Part shown: positions 32,230 to 42,914 of the stretch, in pieces
Layout: each line of letters starts with the position of its first letter
Numbering within the stretch: position 1 is the stretch's first letter
NCBI GenBank assembly: GCA_030710605.1
Contig: CP092886.1
Coordinates: 160,006,000-160,069,999 of the forward strand
Source of the DNA: Cordylochernes scorpioides
Lineage: Eukaryota > Arthropoda > Arachnida > Pseudoscorpiones > Chernetidae
Direction of reading: 5' to 3'
DNA: 64,000 nucleotides
Translations under genes and position numbers: made by a program
Notes under the pieces: model-generated
Databases searched by the model: none
What the model was told of the DNA's origin: nothing
Seen by the model: only the letters and a program-made list of their open reading frames with translations

Positions 32230-32361
32230 ATTGGTCTGCGGGGGATTGCAAAGCACGACCACAGAGTTACATTCGTGATCGTACACCATAGACCAGAAGT
32301 CAGCGAGGGTCCGGTGCATCGGCCATTCCGAGACGATGTACTCCTTAGACCTGGTATAGCC
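32230..32361 (-). CDS. RPTP exon 9: D2
   Basis: 132 bp, 44 codons, phase 0. Acceptor CGTCCAG above 32361, donor GTAAGC (32229-32224). It encodes GYTRSKEYIVSEWPMHRTL, then ADFWSMVYDHECNSVVVL and CNPPQTN. In this family the block is GY-x5-(Y/F)IVTQ-P-x3-T-x-DFW-x-(L/M)V-D-x-C-x-S-(I/V)VML; QGP/QHP is EWP here. The intron before it is only 56 bp. Confidence 0.92.
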
Positions 32362-32417
32362 CTGGACGCAGCACGGGCGGTCAGCGGGGGCCCGCGGGGA
32401 GGCGAGGGGAAACTCAC

Positions 32418-32494
32418 GTCCACAAACACGGCGTTGATGTAGTCCGTGTTGTCGTTGCTCTGGAACGATGTCAGATAGGGTCTGAAGTTGTCCG
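32418..32494 (-). CDS. RPTP exon 8: D2
   Basis: 77 bp; acceptor GCGCAG (32500-32495), donor GTGAGT (32417-32412). The first two bases complete a Pro codon begun in exon 7; then DNFRPYLTSFQSNDNTDYIN and AVFVD. DYINA is the conserved 'YINA' of the phosphatase fold, and D-x-FRPYL matches the R2B DRCLPFL block. Confidence 0.9.
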
Positions 32495-32604
32495 CTGCGC
32501 AAACAAGGACGTTAGACTCGATACTTAATCGATAATTCTTTTAAAGTGCCGGATACATAAGCAAAAAAAAAAAAAAAAAAACAGCACAATACAACATCAG
32601 ATAA

Positions 32605-32651
32605 TCCGGCGAATCCACTGAGAGGGTTTACCACTGATGAGCCAGGCCCTC

Positions 32652-32688
<37 letters not shown>

Positions 32689-32720
32689 CGCAGTAAGGAC
32701 AGTAAAATAAGGCTTTATTT
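32605..32720. repeat. PAL-B core with TA microsatellite
   Basis: CACTGAGAGGGTTTACCACT and GATGAGCCAGGCCCTCCCA, then a (TA)n run (about 32658-32683) and 'atcgcagtaaggacagtaa'. One PAL-B half with a microsatellite grown at the junction. Confidence 0.55.
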
Positions 32721-32972
32721 GGGAAAAAAATCACGCAAAATAGTTCAATTGTCATATAAAGTTGAATTTTATATAAACAATTTTAGAATAAACTTATATC
32801 TCACGAAGTCTTCAATATGTATATAGTTAAAGAAAAATGAACATTGCGATCGGTATTCTAAATAATTTGCATCAATATCTTACATCCCGAAAATGCCAAT
32901 TTGTAAAAGATGTATTCATTGACTGGGAGGCTATTAGTGACAACCTATCGCCGTCAACAGAACTAGGCTTAC

Positions 32973-33072
32973 GCGGGACGATGGCCACGTCCCTGTTCTT
33001 GTCCCGGTTCTCTGGTCGATGGCCTCCGGCGCAGTCTCCGATTGACAGCTTAGATGACAGCTTGCAGATTTT
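32973..33072 (-). CDS. RPTP exon 7: start of D2
   Basis: 100 bp; acceptor TTTCAG above 33072, donor GTAAGC (32972-32967). It encodes KICKLSSKLSIGDCAGG, then HRPENRDKNRDVAIVP plus one base. PEN-x-DKNR-x2-D(V/I)-x-P(P)D is the R2B D2 'KNR' motif that starts the fold. It joins exon 6 (ending MREYK) in phase 0 and exon 8 with a split Pro codon, giving PPDNFRPYL. Confidence 0.9.
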
Positions 33073-33275
33073 CTGAAAAACAACATCTTCAATTCATACC
33101 AATATTTTTTTGAATTAATAAGATTAACACAACGAGAGAAAAAAATAAGCTAATATTAATAAAATTACCTTTCAAAAATATTATCTATGGAATTGGCAAG
33201 AGTGTTCAATCACAAGTGCTTCTAGAATCATCGTGGAAGTTGGCGATGGATTTGTCGCGATGTTAGACAAGGACT

Positions 33276-33428
33276 TCAGCTCCACCAGGCGACACCCAGG
33301 CAGTTGACCGCGCGGTCCCGGAGCATCACATCACCACTGTCCAATAACGTTGCTATTCGCGATCTGAGGAATTGACCAACGCCGGGCAAAGGGGCGGATT
33401 CCACCAGTCCGACCAGCGTCCTCTCGGC
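33276..33428 (-). other. Candidate alternative terminal exon or unrelated coding fragment
   Basis: Behind a possible acceptor (CTATAG above 33428) an open, CpG-rich frame of 50 codons runs to TGA at 33276: AERTLVGLVESAPLPGVG, then SRIATLLDSGDVMLRDRA, ending GVAWWS. I recognise no domain. It lies in the intron between exons 6 and 7 and is phase-compatible with exon 6, so splicing into it would end the protein after D1. Equally it may be a chance frame in a GC-richer patch. Confidence 0.25.
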
Positions 33429-35130
33429 CTATAGATCGTTATATTTGCCTTTATTCATTCTCAATAAACTCATATAAAAAGTTTTCTAACTTCTCTTACT
33501 GAGATCAAATCTTCAACTCTCGCCTGAGTTCATACAAGCCTAGCACCTGCTTTTGAGATTACCATTGCCCTCAACTGACAGCGTTTCCCCAAATAGCCGG
33601 TATTAAAACGTCCTCCCGTTGCCATCTCCTCCCACCAGTTTCGAACAAAGGCAATATATATGTGTGAGTGTTATTAAGAAGCTACAATTTCCAACATTGA
33701 CAAAATATTTTGCTGTGTACAGAAAAGCTGCTATAACATAAGGAATAGTGTGATGGTAATTTTAAATCTGTAGACTTGGGAATATCGGCCTCAATTACAC
33801 GGCTCGTTCAAGTCACACAGCTTGAGGCAGATCGATTGCGGCTCGTTGAAAATACATCTTAATCAAACAGGAATTGACTGAACAACTTCCATGTGGTCAC
33901 AATATACGCGCTATACATTTGAATCCAGGTTTCTTGCTGCAACTGCATTTCAATTCATGGTCACAAGAAAGGATTTATTCACCGCAATGTTGTAGGCGTA
34001 GAAAATAGTGGATTTGATTTTATGCGAAACATTGAAATCTATATAACTCAACCCTCTAATCTAAATTCCACAAACTGATTAATTAATCTTCGGAGGAGGA
34101 TGCTGTGTGATTGGTGCGGCATAAATTCCTATCCTATTCTTGACAACAACCAGATGACAGGTCTCAGCTTAATTTACAGAATATATTGACTTGTGTTTTG
34201 GCTATGTTTGCGTTGCTTAAATGCATTTGACCATTTTCTTTCGAAGAGCTAAATTTTCTGGCCAAACCTCGAATGCCAATTAAATACCGTATTTATTTTC
34301 AAAATTCTTTTATTATTATTTCTTGTAATGATAGTAATGCTTCAGGCTTTTCATTTGTGTTCAATTTAACATCGAAGACTGAAGCATATGCGTTGCTTCG
34401 CTAGTTTCCATTGAGATATTAAATTTGACTGTTGATGGTTTATTCAGAGATGAAATAGGAATGACTTATCGCGTGTAAATACACGTGATTCAATTCAGGG
34501 TGTAGCAAATACATTATCCTGTGTATTTTAATAATATAGTTTCTTAAAATGTTTTTTTAAGAGATAGTTGGACAGTAGAGGTATATTGAGATTGGACCCA
34601 CATTCTGGATAAACTCATCAATCTTAAACTTGAAAACGTTGAAGTGAGCGCTATAACACAGAACAAATGCTTCCATCTAAAGAGGAGATAAACAACGGGA
34701 GCAAACAGCATAACAGCTATGCTTACATATAAATTGAAGCAGGCCAAACATCATTCAGATGAAAAAAATCCTAATTTGCGCAACCATCTAAAATGTGATT
34801 AAAGCTTTCTAAGTAGAGAGCAAACAGCGTCATTCACAGAACTAAGTCATCTAAGGAGAAGCACACCAAAGCAACAAAGAATTCGTATAATGGTGGTCGA
34901 AGTTACCTTGTAGATATGTGGCATTCGTTCAGGGGCGCACCATCACTCAACATGCTATACTTAGACTCCACCTAATTCCTTACTTAAATAATTAAAGCCT
35001 CATGTAGGCTAACGAGTTCTCAAGCCTTGTAAATGCAGAGGCCGATTTTAATTTCTTTATAAACAAGTGGAATTTTAAGGGAATACAAATTCATGATTTT
35101 ATCTACTTCATGATGAACAAAATGTATTAC

Positions 35131-35355
35131 AATAAAACGCTGCTTCAGAGGATGAGTTTCTTACTTTATTAAACGTTCTCTCAAGCTTTCGGATACTGCG
35201 AAACCTTCTACAGGAGCATACAACGAAATCAATCTCAATTAATTGAGTTCACTTCTTTGTATGCTCCTGTGGAAGGATTTACAATACCCGAAAGTTTGAG
35301 AGAACGTTTAATAAAGTAAGAAAGTCATCCTCTGAGGCTGCGTTTTATTGTAATT
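35131..35355. mobile_element. Hammerhead-like palindrome (PAL-5)
   Basis: Arms 'tacaataaaacgctgcttc' and complement. The left arm on the minus strand reads AUGCUC, core CUGUAGA, A, a stem II region ending UCC, GAAA, AG/CU without a loop, U, GAGAG; CUC/GAG forms stem I. The right arm on the plus strand has CUGUGGA and GAAAGUUU GAG. Confidence 0.55.
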
Positions 35356-36658
35356 TAAATTCAGAGGATTCTTCCGATTAACCAAAATGTACACAATTTA
35401 GGCTCATTTTCATACGACAATGCCAGTCTCCAAGGTTGAAATAGTAAGAGTCACGTTTATATTTAAAATATTTATTTTTAAACTTTTTTACAAAAAGATG
35501 AATAGACAAATTTTGTTCTAGAACCCAAAGATGCTATCTGTAAAGGTTCCAAACAATACATCTGGAAGGTCGAGTGGGCAATCACTGGGAAACAGATAAG
35601 AAATAAATGATTTGCGAATGTGGAATCCTTCCAAACTTATTAAGAGAAAAGGGAAAATAATTTTAAATCCTAATTCAGTTCTCCAAAGTTTAAATGAATG
35701 GCGCCCAATTACTTTGATGAATACAGAATATAAAATTATTTCATGAGAAATAAAAAGCTAATTATTAAAATAAAATTATATTTTCTAGGATTGTAAGTAT
35801 AATCATTTTTATTAACGCTCTCTATTTATTCTATTTCATTAGCGCAATAAGCTAGCTTTAATTGTCAAACGCTTGTTTCAAAAGTCGAACAGCACAATGT
35901 TAAAACAGCTTCTAGATCAAATGCGCTACTATCTACGCGCAGCCCATTGTTCCTAGATGTACTTACCAGACACTGAGGGCATGAAACACAACTTTTAGAT
36001 ATATGCCATTTACTACGTTCTTAAAACTACTCTTCTAGAATTCTTGTTAAAATGCTCTTTATATGACTGCTCTAATTATACTTTATGTCAGAGCTTTATC
36101 TCGGAATTATGTTTGACTCTCTGCAATCTTTGCTAAATTTCTCTCAAACATACCTACAATTATTCTAATTTTTCTTCTCTTTCAAAATAATTTAATATTT
36201 GGTATGCGCAATTATTTTTGTCATGTGTGTGTTCGTGCAATAAAAAACTCAATTTTCTAAATAAATAAGAAAAAGTCCTTAAATCTGAAACATTCTTTAA
36301 ATATTAACGGATTTCCACTCCAATGCGCACATAGTGTATAATACAGAAATGTCCAATATATTTGGGGAGGGGATAAAGATAAAGGCTTAATTAATATTTT
36401 TGAATACCGTAGGTATAAATATAGAGAGAAATTGAAATTTCCACTTTATATGTATTAGAACATAAAAACGAATTTCCTAGCATTATCAAGCAGAGAGATA
36501 ACGATAGATTTGAAATATATATAAATCTACAAGTCATTACTCATATATTTACAGAAATCAAATCCAGAATACGAATGGAAGATTTATACATGGGTTATGC
36601 AAATTTTCGACACGTTTGGCTGAATTTTCCCCACTACACTTGGCAGCGGCTACTGTAC

Positions 36659-37280
36659 ACACCTCTTTCACATATACATAAATGTATACACTCTGGCCAC
36701 TGTATCCACCTCTTTGGTAAATAAAGGAATGTATACACTCTGGCCACTGTATCCACCTCTTTGGTAAATACAGGAATGTATACACATGGTCACTGTATCC
36801 ACCTCTTTGGTAAATACAGGAATGTATACACTCTGGCCACTGTATCCACCTCTTTGGTAAATAAAGGAATGTATACACTCTGGCCACTGTATCCACCTCT
36901 TTGGTAAATAAAGGAATGTATACACTCTGGCCACTGTATCCACCTCTTTGGTAAATACAGGAATGTATACACATGGTCACTGTATCCACCTCTTTGGTAT
37001 ATACAGGAATGTATACACTCTGGCCACTGTATCCACCTCTTTGGTAAATACAGGAATGTATACACTCTGGCCACTGTATCCACCTCTTTGGTAAATACAG
37101 GAATGTATACACTCTGGCCACTGTATCCACCTCTTTGGTAAATACAGGAATGTATACACTCTGGCCACTGTATCCACCTCTTTGGTAAATACAGGAATGT
37201 ATACACATGGTCACTGTATCCACCTCTTTGGTATATACAGGATTGTATACACACTGGCCACTGTATCCACCTCTTTGACA
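36659..37280. repeat. 47-bp minisatellite, about 13 units
   Basis: The unit CACTGTATCCACCTCTTTGG plus 'taaatacaggaatgtatacac(tctggc)' repeats with almost no change; 46-bp variants with ATGGTCAC replace CTCTGGCCAC at about 36785, 36972 and 37205. The 47-base period shifts frame each unit, giving long minus-strand frames (up to 221 codons) that I reject as genes. It lies in the intron between exons 6 and 7 of the phosphatase. Confidence 0.9.
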
Positions 37281-37299
37281 TACACAGGAACAACATAAT

Positions 37300-39128
37300 T
37301 ATCTAAAGATCAAGTATTAAATTTTAATTTTCCTAACAAGTCATAGAATAAGTGGAGGAAATAAATAATATCGATTGTGCAGGGTCGTTCTCAAATGATT
37401 AAAACCGAAGAAGCGCGTTAAGCATTTGACAACTACGACCTAAAAAGTGCGCCAAAATGTCACCAAAGAAAACTCTTTATCGCAGGACGAAAAAATAATT
37501 CACAATACACTTTCTGTGTAATCATAAAATGAAATTTAGTATAAAATGGGAGAGAAGAGAGAAAGAAAAATCTAAAGTTCACGTTTCATCGTAAAAATAC
37601 ATCCATGAAAGAAAAAATACAGAAAGCTCTATTAGAATTATCTTGCCGGTGAATATAGAAACCTATTATTACATTGGATGCAGCTTAGTGTAACCGCCCA
37701 CAACGTACGCTTTATTATTTCAAAATAAGATTAAGAGCGTGAAAGACTGGATGCACTCGAATGTAAGGAGATGTTTTCTAAAGGTTTCATTGATATTCTC
37801 CTAGTTTTTACTTAAGAAAACTCAAGATTTTTAAAGTTGAGTCTAATGTTAAAATCAATTATGATTATTATATGAGAGACAAGATAGAGACAATCTTTGC
37901 AGAAGATTTCCATAATTTGTGCCGATCTGGAAGTAGAGTAACACAACAAGTTCAGTCTTTAAGCTATACCTCAAGATCAATCCTAATTACATGTTCCAAA
38001 AACAGATGGAAACAGGAATTTCTTCTTTTTTTATATTCTATGATTTTTCAAAATCGTCTGATACCTCTCCCATATATTTCTGTGCTATGGATATAAGCTT
38101 CTAGGGCTGCTACTATACAAGTACAAATACTTGTATATATCGAGCCACGATTTCTAGAAAATAAAAAGAACAAAATAAGCCTGCTTGGCAGCCTTCAGAA
38201 TTTCATTAAAATAGCGCCTACATAGTTGAAAATATTGACATCATTTTATTACAATTTTCAACGATACAGGGCGATACGATGATGATATTTTATAGTTTGT
38301 GGCTAAATTGTTAGAAATGCTTGATGCATTTACTTGTAAATGTAAACACCTATTTACCATTTCTTATATTTAGTTCTAGAAATCCGCAATATACAAATAT
38401 AAATGAACATTTTCTTGATTTTGCTTTATTAAAAGAACTAACCACGCGTTTGGATTCGATAGCGAAAATTTTCTAAAGATTCTAGAGTAGCGTCTTTGGG
38501 GCTCTTAAGTATCGTTAACATGGAGCAAGTTGTTTCTCACCGAACTATGATCTTTATTTTATCAATAAAAAGTGTTTGACAAAAATATTCTGAAATAAAA
38601 TGCTTAATTAACATTCATGCCAATAGATGGCAGTAATCATCAGCAACATTCAGTTTTAGAATCTCTTATATTTCCTTTTTCTTTTATTTATTTAATTCTA
38701 TTATTTTTTATTCAATTTTTTACACTCACATAGTCACACATACATCTTTATATACAAAAGAAACAAGTACCCAATCTCTATATATAAATCGAGAGTTATT
38801 TAGTCTGCATATATGTATACGATACTTCTATACACCTAGATGAATATAGCTTTAAATTATTTTAAATTCTTTAAAAGTATAAATAGTGTATATTCTCTCT
38901 CGTAAGGCAAACTGAAACACCTGTCATAATTTCCTGGAATATGTTAAGTCTTATTTGCTGGAGATCTATTTTAATAGGAATTGTGGTTTCTTTAAAAAAA
39001 AATTATTTTTTCACACGGAAATAATAAAACTATTATTAAATAGTGTAAACACTTTAATTTTGATTGCTAGATTAGGTGTCGTATGGCTCGTATTGAAGAA
39101 AGTGTCACCAATATGACGTCAAGATTAC
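37300..39128. other. Intronic AT-rich sequence, no feature seen
   Basis: No recognisable element or exon. A near-CTCF site CCAATAGATGGCAG lies at 38630-38643 (one mismatch to the consensus). Confidence 0.5.
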
Positions 39129-39278
39129 CTTGTACTCCCGCATGTAATCGTTCAGCCCAGTCAGGGGATTCTTGATGGACTTAATCTGAGTTTCCTCCCT
39201 CAGGATTTTCACGGGAAAGAAAGTTGGGGTGCAGATCCGGGCTTCTTCCAAGCATTCATAGCAAAATCTATACTCCTC
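39129..39278 (-). CDS. RPTP exon 6: end of D1 and linker
   Basis: 150 bp, 50 codons, phase 0. Acceptor CTTGCAG above 39278, donor GTAATC (39128-39123). It encodes EEYRFCYECLEEARICTPTF, then FPVKILREETQIKSIKNPLT and GLNDYMREYK. The first block is the terminal D1 helix (EEQY-x-FIHDAILEA in the family); the rest is the D1-D2 linker, less conserved. The Q-loop Gln expected just before, at the exon 5 end, is Met (LLMNEEEY for VQTEEQY). Confidence 0.9.
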
Positions 39279-39380
39279 CTGCAAGAAAACACGGAAAACG
39301 TTGACATTTTTTCTTAACGATAATTTTAGTTGTATTTTTTTCCGGATCGAGTTTATTCCTAGAACGAGCTCCCAACATAC

Positions 39381-39516
39381 CTCATTCATGAGCAGCTCGC
39401 GGCGCGACTGACGCAGACGGCGAGTGTAGCCGAAGATATCGTACACGCCGTCCTCCTGCGCCAGCTCCAGGTTGGCGTCGATGCAGAGGTAGGCTCCGGT
39501 GCGGGAGCATCCATCG
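39381..39516 (-). CDS. RPTP exon 5: D1 signature loop
   Basis: 136 bp; acceptor GTTCAG above 39516, donor GTATGT (39380-39375). It completes the Ser codon after the catalytic Cys and encodes DGCSRTGAYLCIDANLELAQ, then EDGVYDIFGYTRRLRQSRRE. With exon 4 it forms HCSDGCSRTG, a full HC-x5-R-(S/T) signature, so the D1 nucleophile and Arg are intact. GVYDIFGYTRRLR matches GVVDIYNCVRELR of R2B D1. Confidence 0.93.
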
Positions 39517-39645
39517 CTGAACACAGCCAGCGTTTAGAACCAGCAATGGAGTAATGGGATGATGATTGTGTGATGTGAGATATGATATATATTAATCCAA
39601 ATCCCTGATGTGAAACACAGCTTGCAACATCCCAAGTAGAAGCAC

Positions 39646-39797
39646 CTGCAGTGAACGATGAGGGGCCCAGAGTGCGGGTTGCGGGCGCAGTAGATCCGCA
39701 CCCGGCGTCGGAACTCCAGCAGCGAGCTGGTGTAGGGCACCGTGTGGCTTGGCCAGTCCGTGTAGTGCAGCTGGTAGATCTCCCGGCTCTCGCCGTC
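39646..39797 (-). CDS. RPTP exon 4: D1 WPD-loop region, WPD is WPS
   Basis: 152 bp; acceptor GTGCAG above 39797, donor GTGCTT below 39646. It encodes DGESREIYQLHYTDWPSHTV, then PYTSSLLEFRRRVRIYC and GPLIVHC plus two bases of Ser. The family has HFTGWPDHGVPYH; here the general-acid Asp is Ser (codons TGG CCA AGC). The nucleophile Cys ends the exon. The upstream in-frame sequence means an acceptor a few codons earlier cannot be excluded. Confidence 0.92.
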
Positions 39798-40137
39798 CTG
39801 CACCGTGGCGGTGAGACAGTGTGGAGATATAAAACCAGCGCTTTGCGCCTCACACGGGCTTCTCCTATAACAGGAGGGTATTGAACCCCTTCCCGTCACT
39901 TCTATTTGTGTAATATGTTTTGAAGTATAAAACCTGGTGCATGCTATTACTATGCTTCCCCTGGGTTTCTTGCACAGTTCTGTTAACCTAACGCATATTG
40001 TCCAGTTGTCGTGGCGCATCGGTTAACGTGTCAGATGCGGATAAGAAGATTCTAGTTTTTTTTTAAATTAATAGTGGTAAAGATATAATCTGTAATGTGC
40101 ATTTTTTCGTAAAAAATGGAGGCATTATATGTCAGCA

Positions 40138-40400
40138 TTACATATATAACATTTTGAAAATAGAGCAATCCATACTTAATTCATTAGATAATAAAAGACA
40201 TATATTGGATTTAATAAAATATTTATTTTGCCAATATTTCGGCTGGCTGAACGCCGACCTTAATCGAGGCATTACATTTTTGTATAGTGTATACAAAAAT
40301 GTAATGCCTCGAAAAAGGTCGGCGTTCAGCCAGCCGAAATATTGGCAAAATAAATATTTTATTAAATCCAATATATGCCTTTTAATATATAATATATAAC
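40138..40400. mobile_element. Hammerhead-like palindrome (PAL-6), full copy
   Basis: Near-perfect inverted arms, 'gatttaataaaatatttat' and complement. The right arm has stem I TGCC/GGCA (40305-40308 and 40344-40347), a decayed core (UCGAAAA), A, stem II GGUCGGC/GCCAGCC with loop GUUCA, GAAA (40336-40339), AU/AU with no loop, U. Copies at 41625, 46360, 46675 and 47925 have UUGACAA in the core position, as CUGACGA would look after CpG decay. The arms give open frames in both directions; these are not genes. Confidence 0.65.
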
Positions 40401-40781
40401 ATTAAGTTTCGGGGGGGGGGGGGTGTGATATTCATGTACCATAAGAGGCATCTCTCCCTTTAATTATGGATCAGAACGATGCACTTGTTCAAAAAAACTT
40501 TACTAGTGATGATTAAAAATGAGCCAAAACACTAGTTTCGGCAAATTAAGACAAATAAATATATCTTAAAGTAATATTATATCTGTTATTCATCATACTA
40601 TTTTTATTATTGTTCGGGAATAGCTTGCTCTACTGACAGTATATTATCAAATCAATATCAATTTACCTCAAGGCCTAGTTTAATCAGTATAAAAATATAT
40701 ATAATATTACATTTTTCATATTCCCCCTTTAAATATATGTATACACACTCTCCAGGTAAATAGCTTCCACAACCGCCGTAC

Positions 40782-40907
40782 CTTGGTTAGACGGAAGGTG
40801 CGGATGCTGAAGTTGGCCAGAGGCTCCTCGTTCACCAGCTCCACAGTCAGGCCGTGATAGGCACAGCGGTTGTTGGCTTGCCCTGGCCAGTACTGGCAGC
40901 ACATCAC
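40782..40907 (-). CDS. RPTP exon 3: D1
   Basis: 126 bp, 42 codons, phase 0. Acceptor TGGCAG above 40907, donor GTACGG below 40782. It encodes VMCCQYWPGQANNRCAYHGL, then TVELVNEEPLANFSIRTFRL and TK. KC-x2-YWP-x5-YG-x-(I/L)-x-V-x5-E-LA-(E/N)-x2-(V/I)RTF is the D1 block before the WPD loop. Confidence 0.92.
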
Positions 40908-41141
40908 CTGCCAGGCCACAATTTATACTAACTGTATGTAATATGATTTACATAGGTTGGCACACTTCTATATGGCCTCAAAGTTAGAGTAGAAACCTCT
41001 CACTTGCAGATTGACATATGCTGCTGCTCGAAGAATGTTTTTAGTACAAGAGGTTCTAGTTCGCCACTTTGAGATAAGGTGTTTGGGAGAATCTTATAAT
41101 TAAAAAATCAATAAAACATTTCTCCCCGACCACAAACTTAC

Positions 41142-41239
41142 ACGTATGAAGTCGAAGACCTTCGTAACCATGACAATGACGTAAGAGTCCTGTTCCCAGA
41201 CCATTCGCCAAAAATCGGCGATGGTGTTCTCATTTGGCC
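41142..41239 (-). CDS. RPTP exon 2: D1
   Basis: 98 bp; acceptor GTACAG above 41239, donor GTAAGT (41141-41136). The first two bases complete a Gly codon; then PNENTIADFWRMVWEQDSYV and IVMVTKVFDFIR. DFWRM(V/I)W-(Q/E)-(E/D)-x-S-x-(I/V)IVMVT is highly conserved in receptor phosphatase D1 domains. Confidence 0.93.
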
Positions 41240-41424
41240 CTGTACACACATAGAAATTCGGTCACATATTAGGAATTTTCTATGATTATTTATCTACTTG
41301 TATTGACTATGATATCCCTTGTTATAAGGATGATAAGCGGAGATAAACGTCTCTCCCAATTAACTACAATGAACTCAGTTCTAAGATCGTCACTTCACCA
41401 GCTCTCTTTGAAACATTCAGTCGA

Positions 41425-41580
41425 TTCCATCTCGTAGGATGTTATGAAATCGCCCCTGCGCTGACTAAGGCCATAGTTCTACTGCCATTTATAATTCTAC
41501 TCTTAAACTTTTACCTTTATTGTCCCTGATATCACCCATGGTATACATGTTGGCTTATATCTCTGATTTTCCAAAGCTGG
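41425..41580 (+). mobile_element. HH-a repeat, decayed and interrupted
   Basis: 'ggatgttatgaaatcg', CCCCTGCG, CTGACTAAGGCCATAG (41461-41476), then unrelated bases, then CCATGGTATACATG (41537-41550) and 'tttccaaagctggtgtt'. The hammerhead is broken in core (A8 position) and stem II/GAAA. Confidence 0.5.
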
Positions 41581-41624
41581 TGTTGTGACATATTTCTATA
41601 TTTTAAATATTTTAAATATATTTC

Positions 41625-41890
41625 TATATTAAAAATACATATATTAGATTGAATAAAATATTTATTTGTCAATATTTCGGCTGTCCGGGCGCCAACCTTT
41701 GTCAAGGCATTACATTTTTGTATGAACAAAGTTAGCGCCGAATAGTGTTATGATATCCCATATCACACTATGCGGCGCTGACTTTGTTTATACAAAAAAT
41801 GTAATGCCTTGACAAAGGTTGGCGTTCAGCCAGCCGAAATATTGGAAAATAAATCTTTTATTAAATCCAATATATACCTTTTTAGTATCT
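41625..41890. mobile_element. PAL-6 palindrome, second copy
   Basis: Arms with 'ataaaatatttatttgtca' and the complement of 'ggttggcgttcagccagcc' around a 'gcgccgaatagtgttatg' loop. Right arm: GCC, UUGACAA, A, stem II GGUUGGC/GCCAGCC (41817-41835), GAAA (41836-41839), AU/AU, U, GG. Confidence 0.6.
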
Positions 41891-41984
41891 AAAGATTTAA
41901 ATATGGATTGCTCTATATTTTCAGAACAAATATTTTTATATGAATATACGTTTTTCCAAATAATATATAAAATAGTATTGTTAA

Positions 41985-42080
41985 ACTGACGAAACCGCTG
42001 GGAGGATTCACCACTGAGCCAGGCCCTCCCATTAATTTTTCCATTGCAGTAAGGGCAGTAGAAATTGTTTAAATTTTAAA
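41985..42080. repeat. PAL-B core copy
   Basis: 'gacgaaaccgctgggagg', 'ccactgagccaggccctccc' and 'cattgcagtaagggcagta'. A single arm. Confidence 0.55.
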
Positions 42081-42227
42081 AAGAATCATACGCGTCTATA
42101 TTAGTTTCGAATCTACATATATATATATGCTTGAATCATCTAATACTTTCTATCAAAGCAGTAAGGGGTTTGCAGAGATAGTCTTATTGATTTACATAAT
42201 GAGAAACACAAGATGAGCAAAATATAT

Positions 42228-42490
42228 ATTTTATTATAAACAAAAGACAATTCGCTGATGGAGGAGTTTTTTTATCACGACACAATACAAGCTTTCGGGT
42301 ATAACTGCTCTTCGACAGGTATAATTACGTTACTATAACTCAGAACTTATTTGTATTAATGTATATGGATTTGTTTAATTTCTAAGTTTTAGTTGTAATT
42401 TTACTTGTCGAAGGGCTGCTACACCCGAAAGCTTGTATTATCGTGATAAAAATAAACTCTTCTTTCGGAGAATTGTATTTTATTTATAAT
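42228..42490. mobile_element. Hammerhead-like palindrome (PAL-7)
   Basis: Arms with CAAGCTTTCGGGTATAAC (left) and its counterpart (right). The right arm has stem I UAC/GUA (42402-42404 and 42435-42437), core UUGUCGA, A, stem II GGG/CCC, GAAA (42427-42430), AG/CU without a loop, U. The left arm, on the minus strand, keeps CUGUCGA. Confidence 0.55.
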
Positions 42491-42877
42491 TTTACCGAAG
42501 GGATTATAATATTAACATATATTCCATTATATTTTACTTTCTCTTTGTAGTACATTCTTGGTCTTGACTTGGGTAACGCCAGCCATAACATCGACCTGCC
42601 CACTCTGTGGGAAAGAACTCTTGCAGTCCATCGGTGGCGGAGTCTTTCCCGCGGTAGGCGTCACCAATGAAGACTATATATATTTTATATATATGTATAT
42701 TTATCTTTATATTTATATATTCACATTTATTTATTGATATGTTTTATCTTGATTTAATCTTATCTATTTATATTTATTAATTTATTCTATATTTAACCCT
42801 ATATATAATCTTATATGAGCGATATAATAAAGTAGTTTTCAATTTCAATCTCTCTTTGTAGAGGGCGCTGAGCTTAC

Positions 42878-42914
42878 CTTGGGCAGCGATGTAAGCATTC
42901 GGCTTCAGAAGACT
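42878..42914 (-). CDS. RPTP exon 1 of window: D1 substrate-entry strand
   Basis: A 37-bp exon; acceptor TCCTCAG above 42914, donor GTAAGC (42877-42872). It encodes SLLKPNAYIAAQ plus one base of Gly, giving AYIAAQGPNENT across the splice; the family reads YIATQGP-x2-T. Earlier exons (KNRY motif, YINA of D1, membrane segment, ectodomain) were not found up to 64000. Confidence 0.85.

Noticed and set aside
36558..37296. Minus-strand open frames of 221 and 168 codons rich in 'CIYQRGGYSGQSVYIP'
   Set aside because: They are translations of the 47-bp minisatellite; the period shifts frame each unit and no start, splice or domain evidence supports a protein.
39990..40040. tRNA-like GTGGCGCATCGGTTAAC with an apparent A box
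   Set aside because: No B box or cloverleaf follows, and the GGGGTTCAATACCC nearby is on the other strand.
40097..40399. Opposed 100- and 77-codon frames with near-identical peptides
   Set aside because: Both are translations of the PAL-6 inverted arms.
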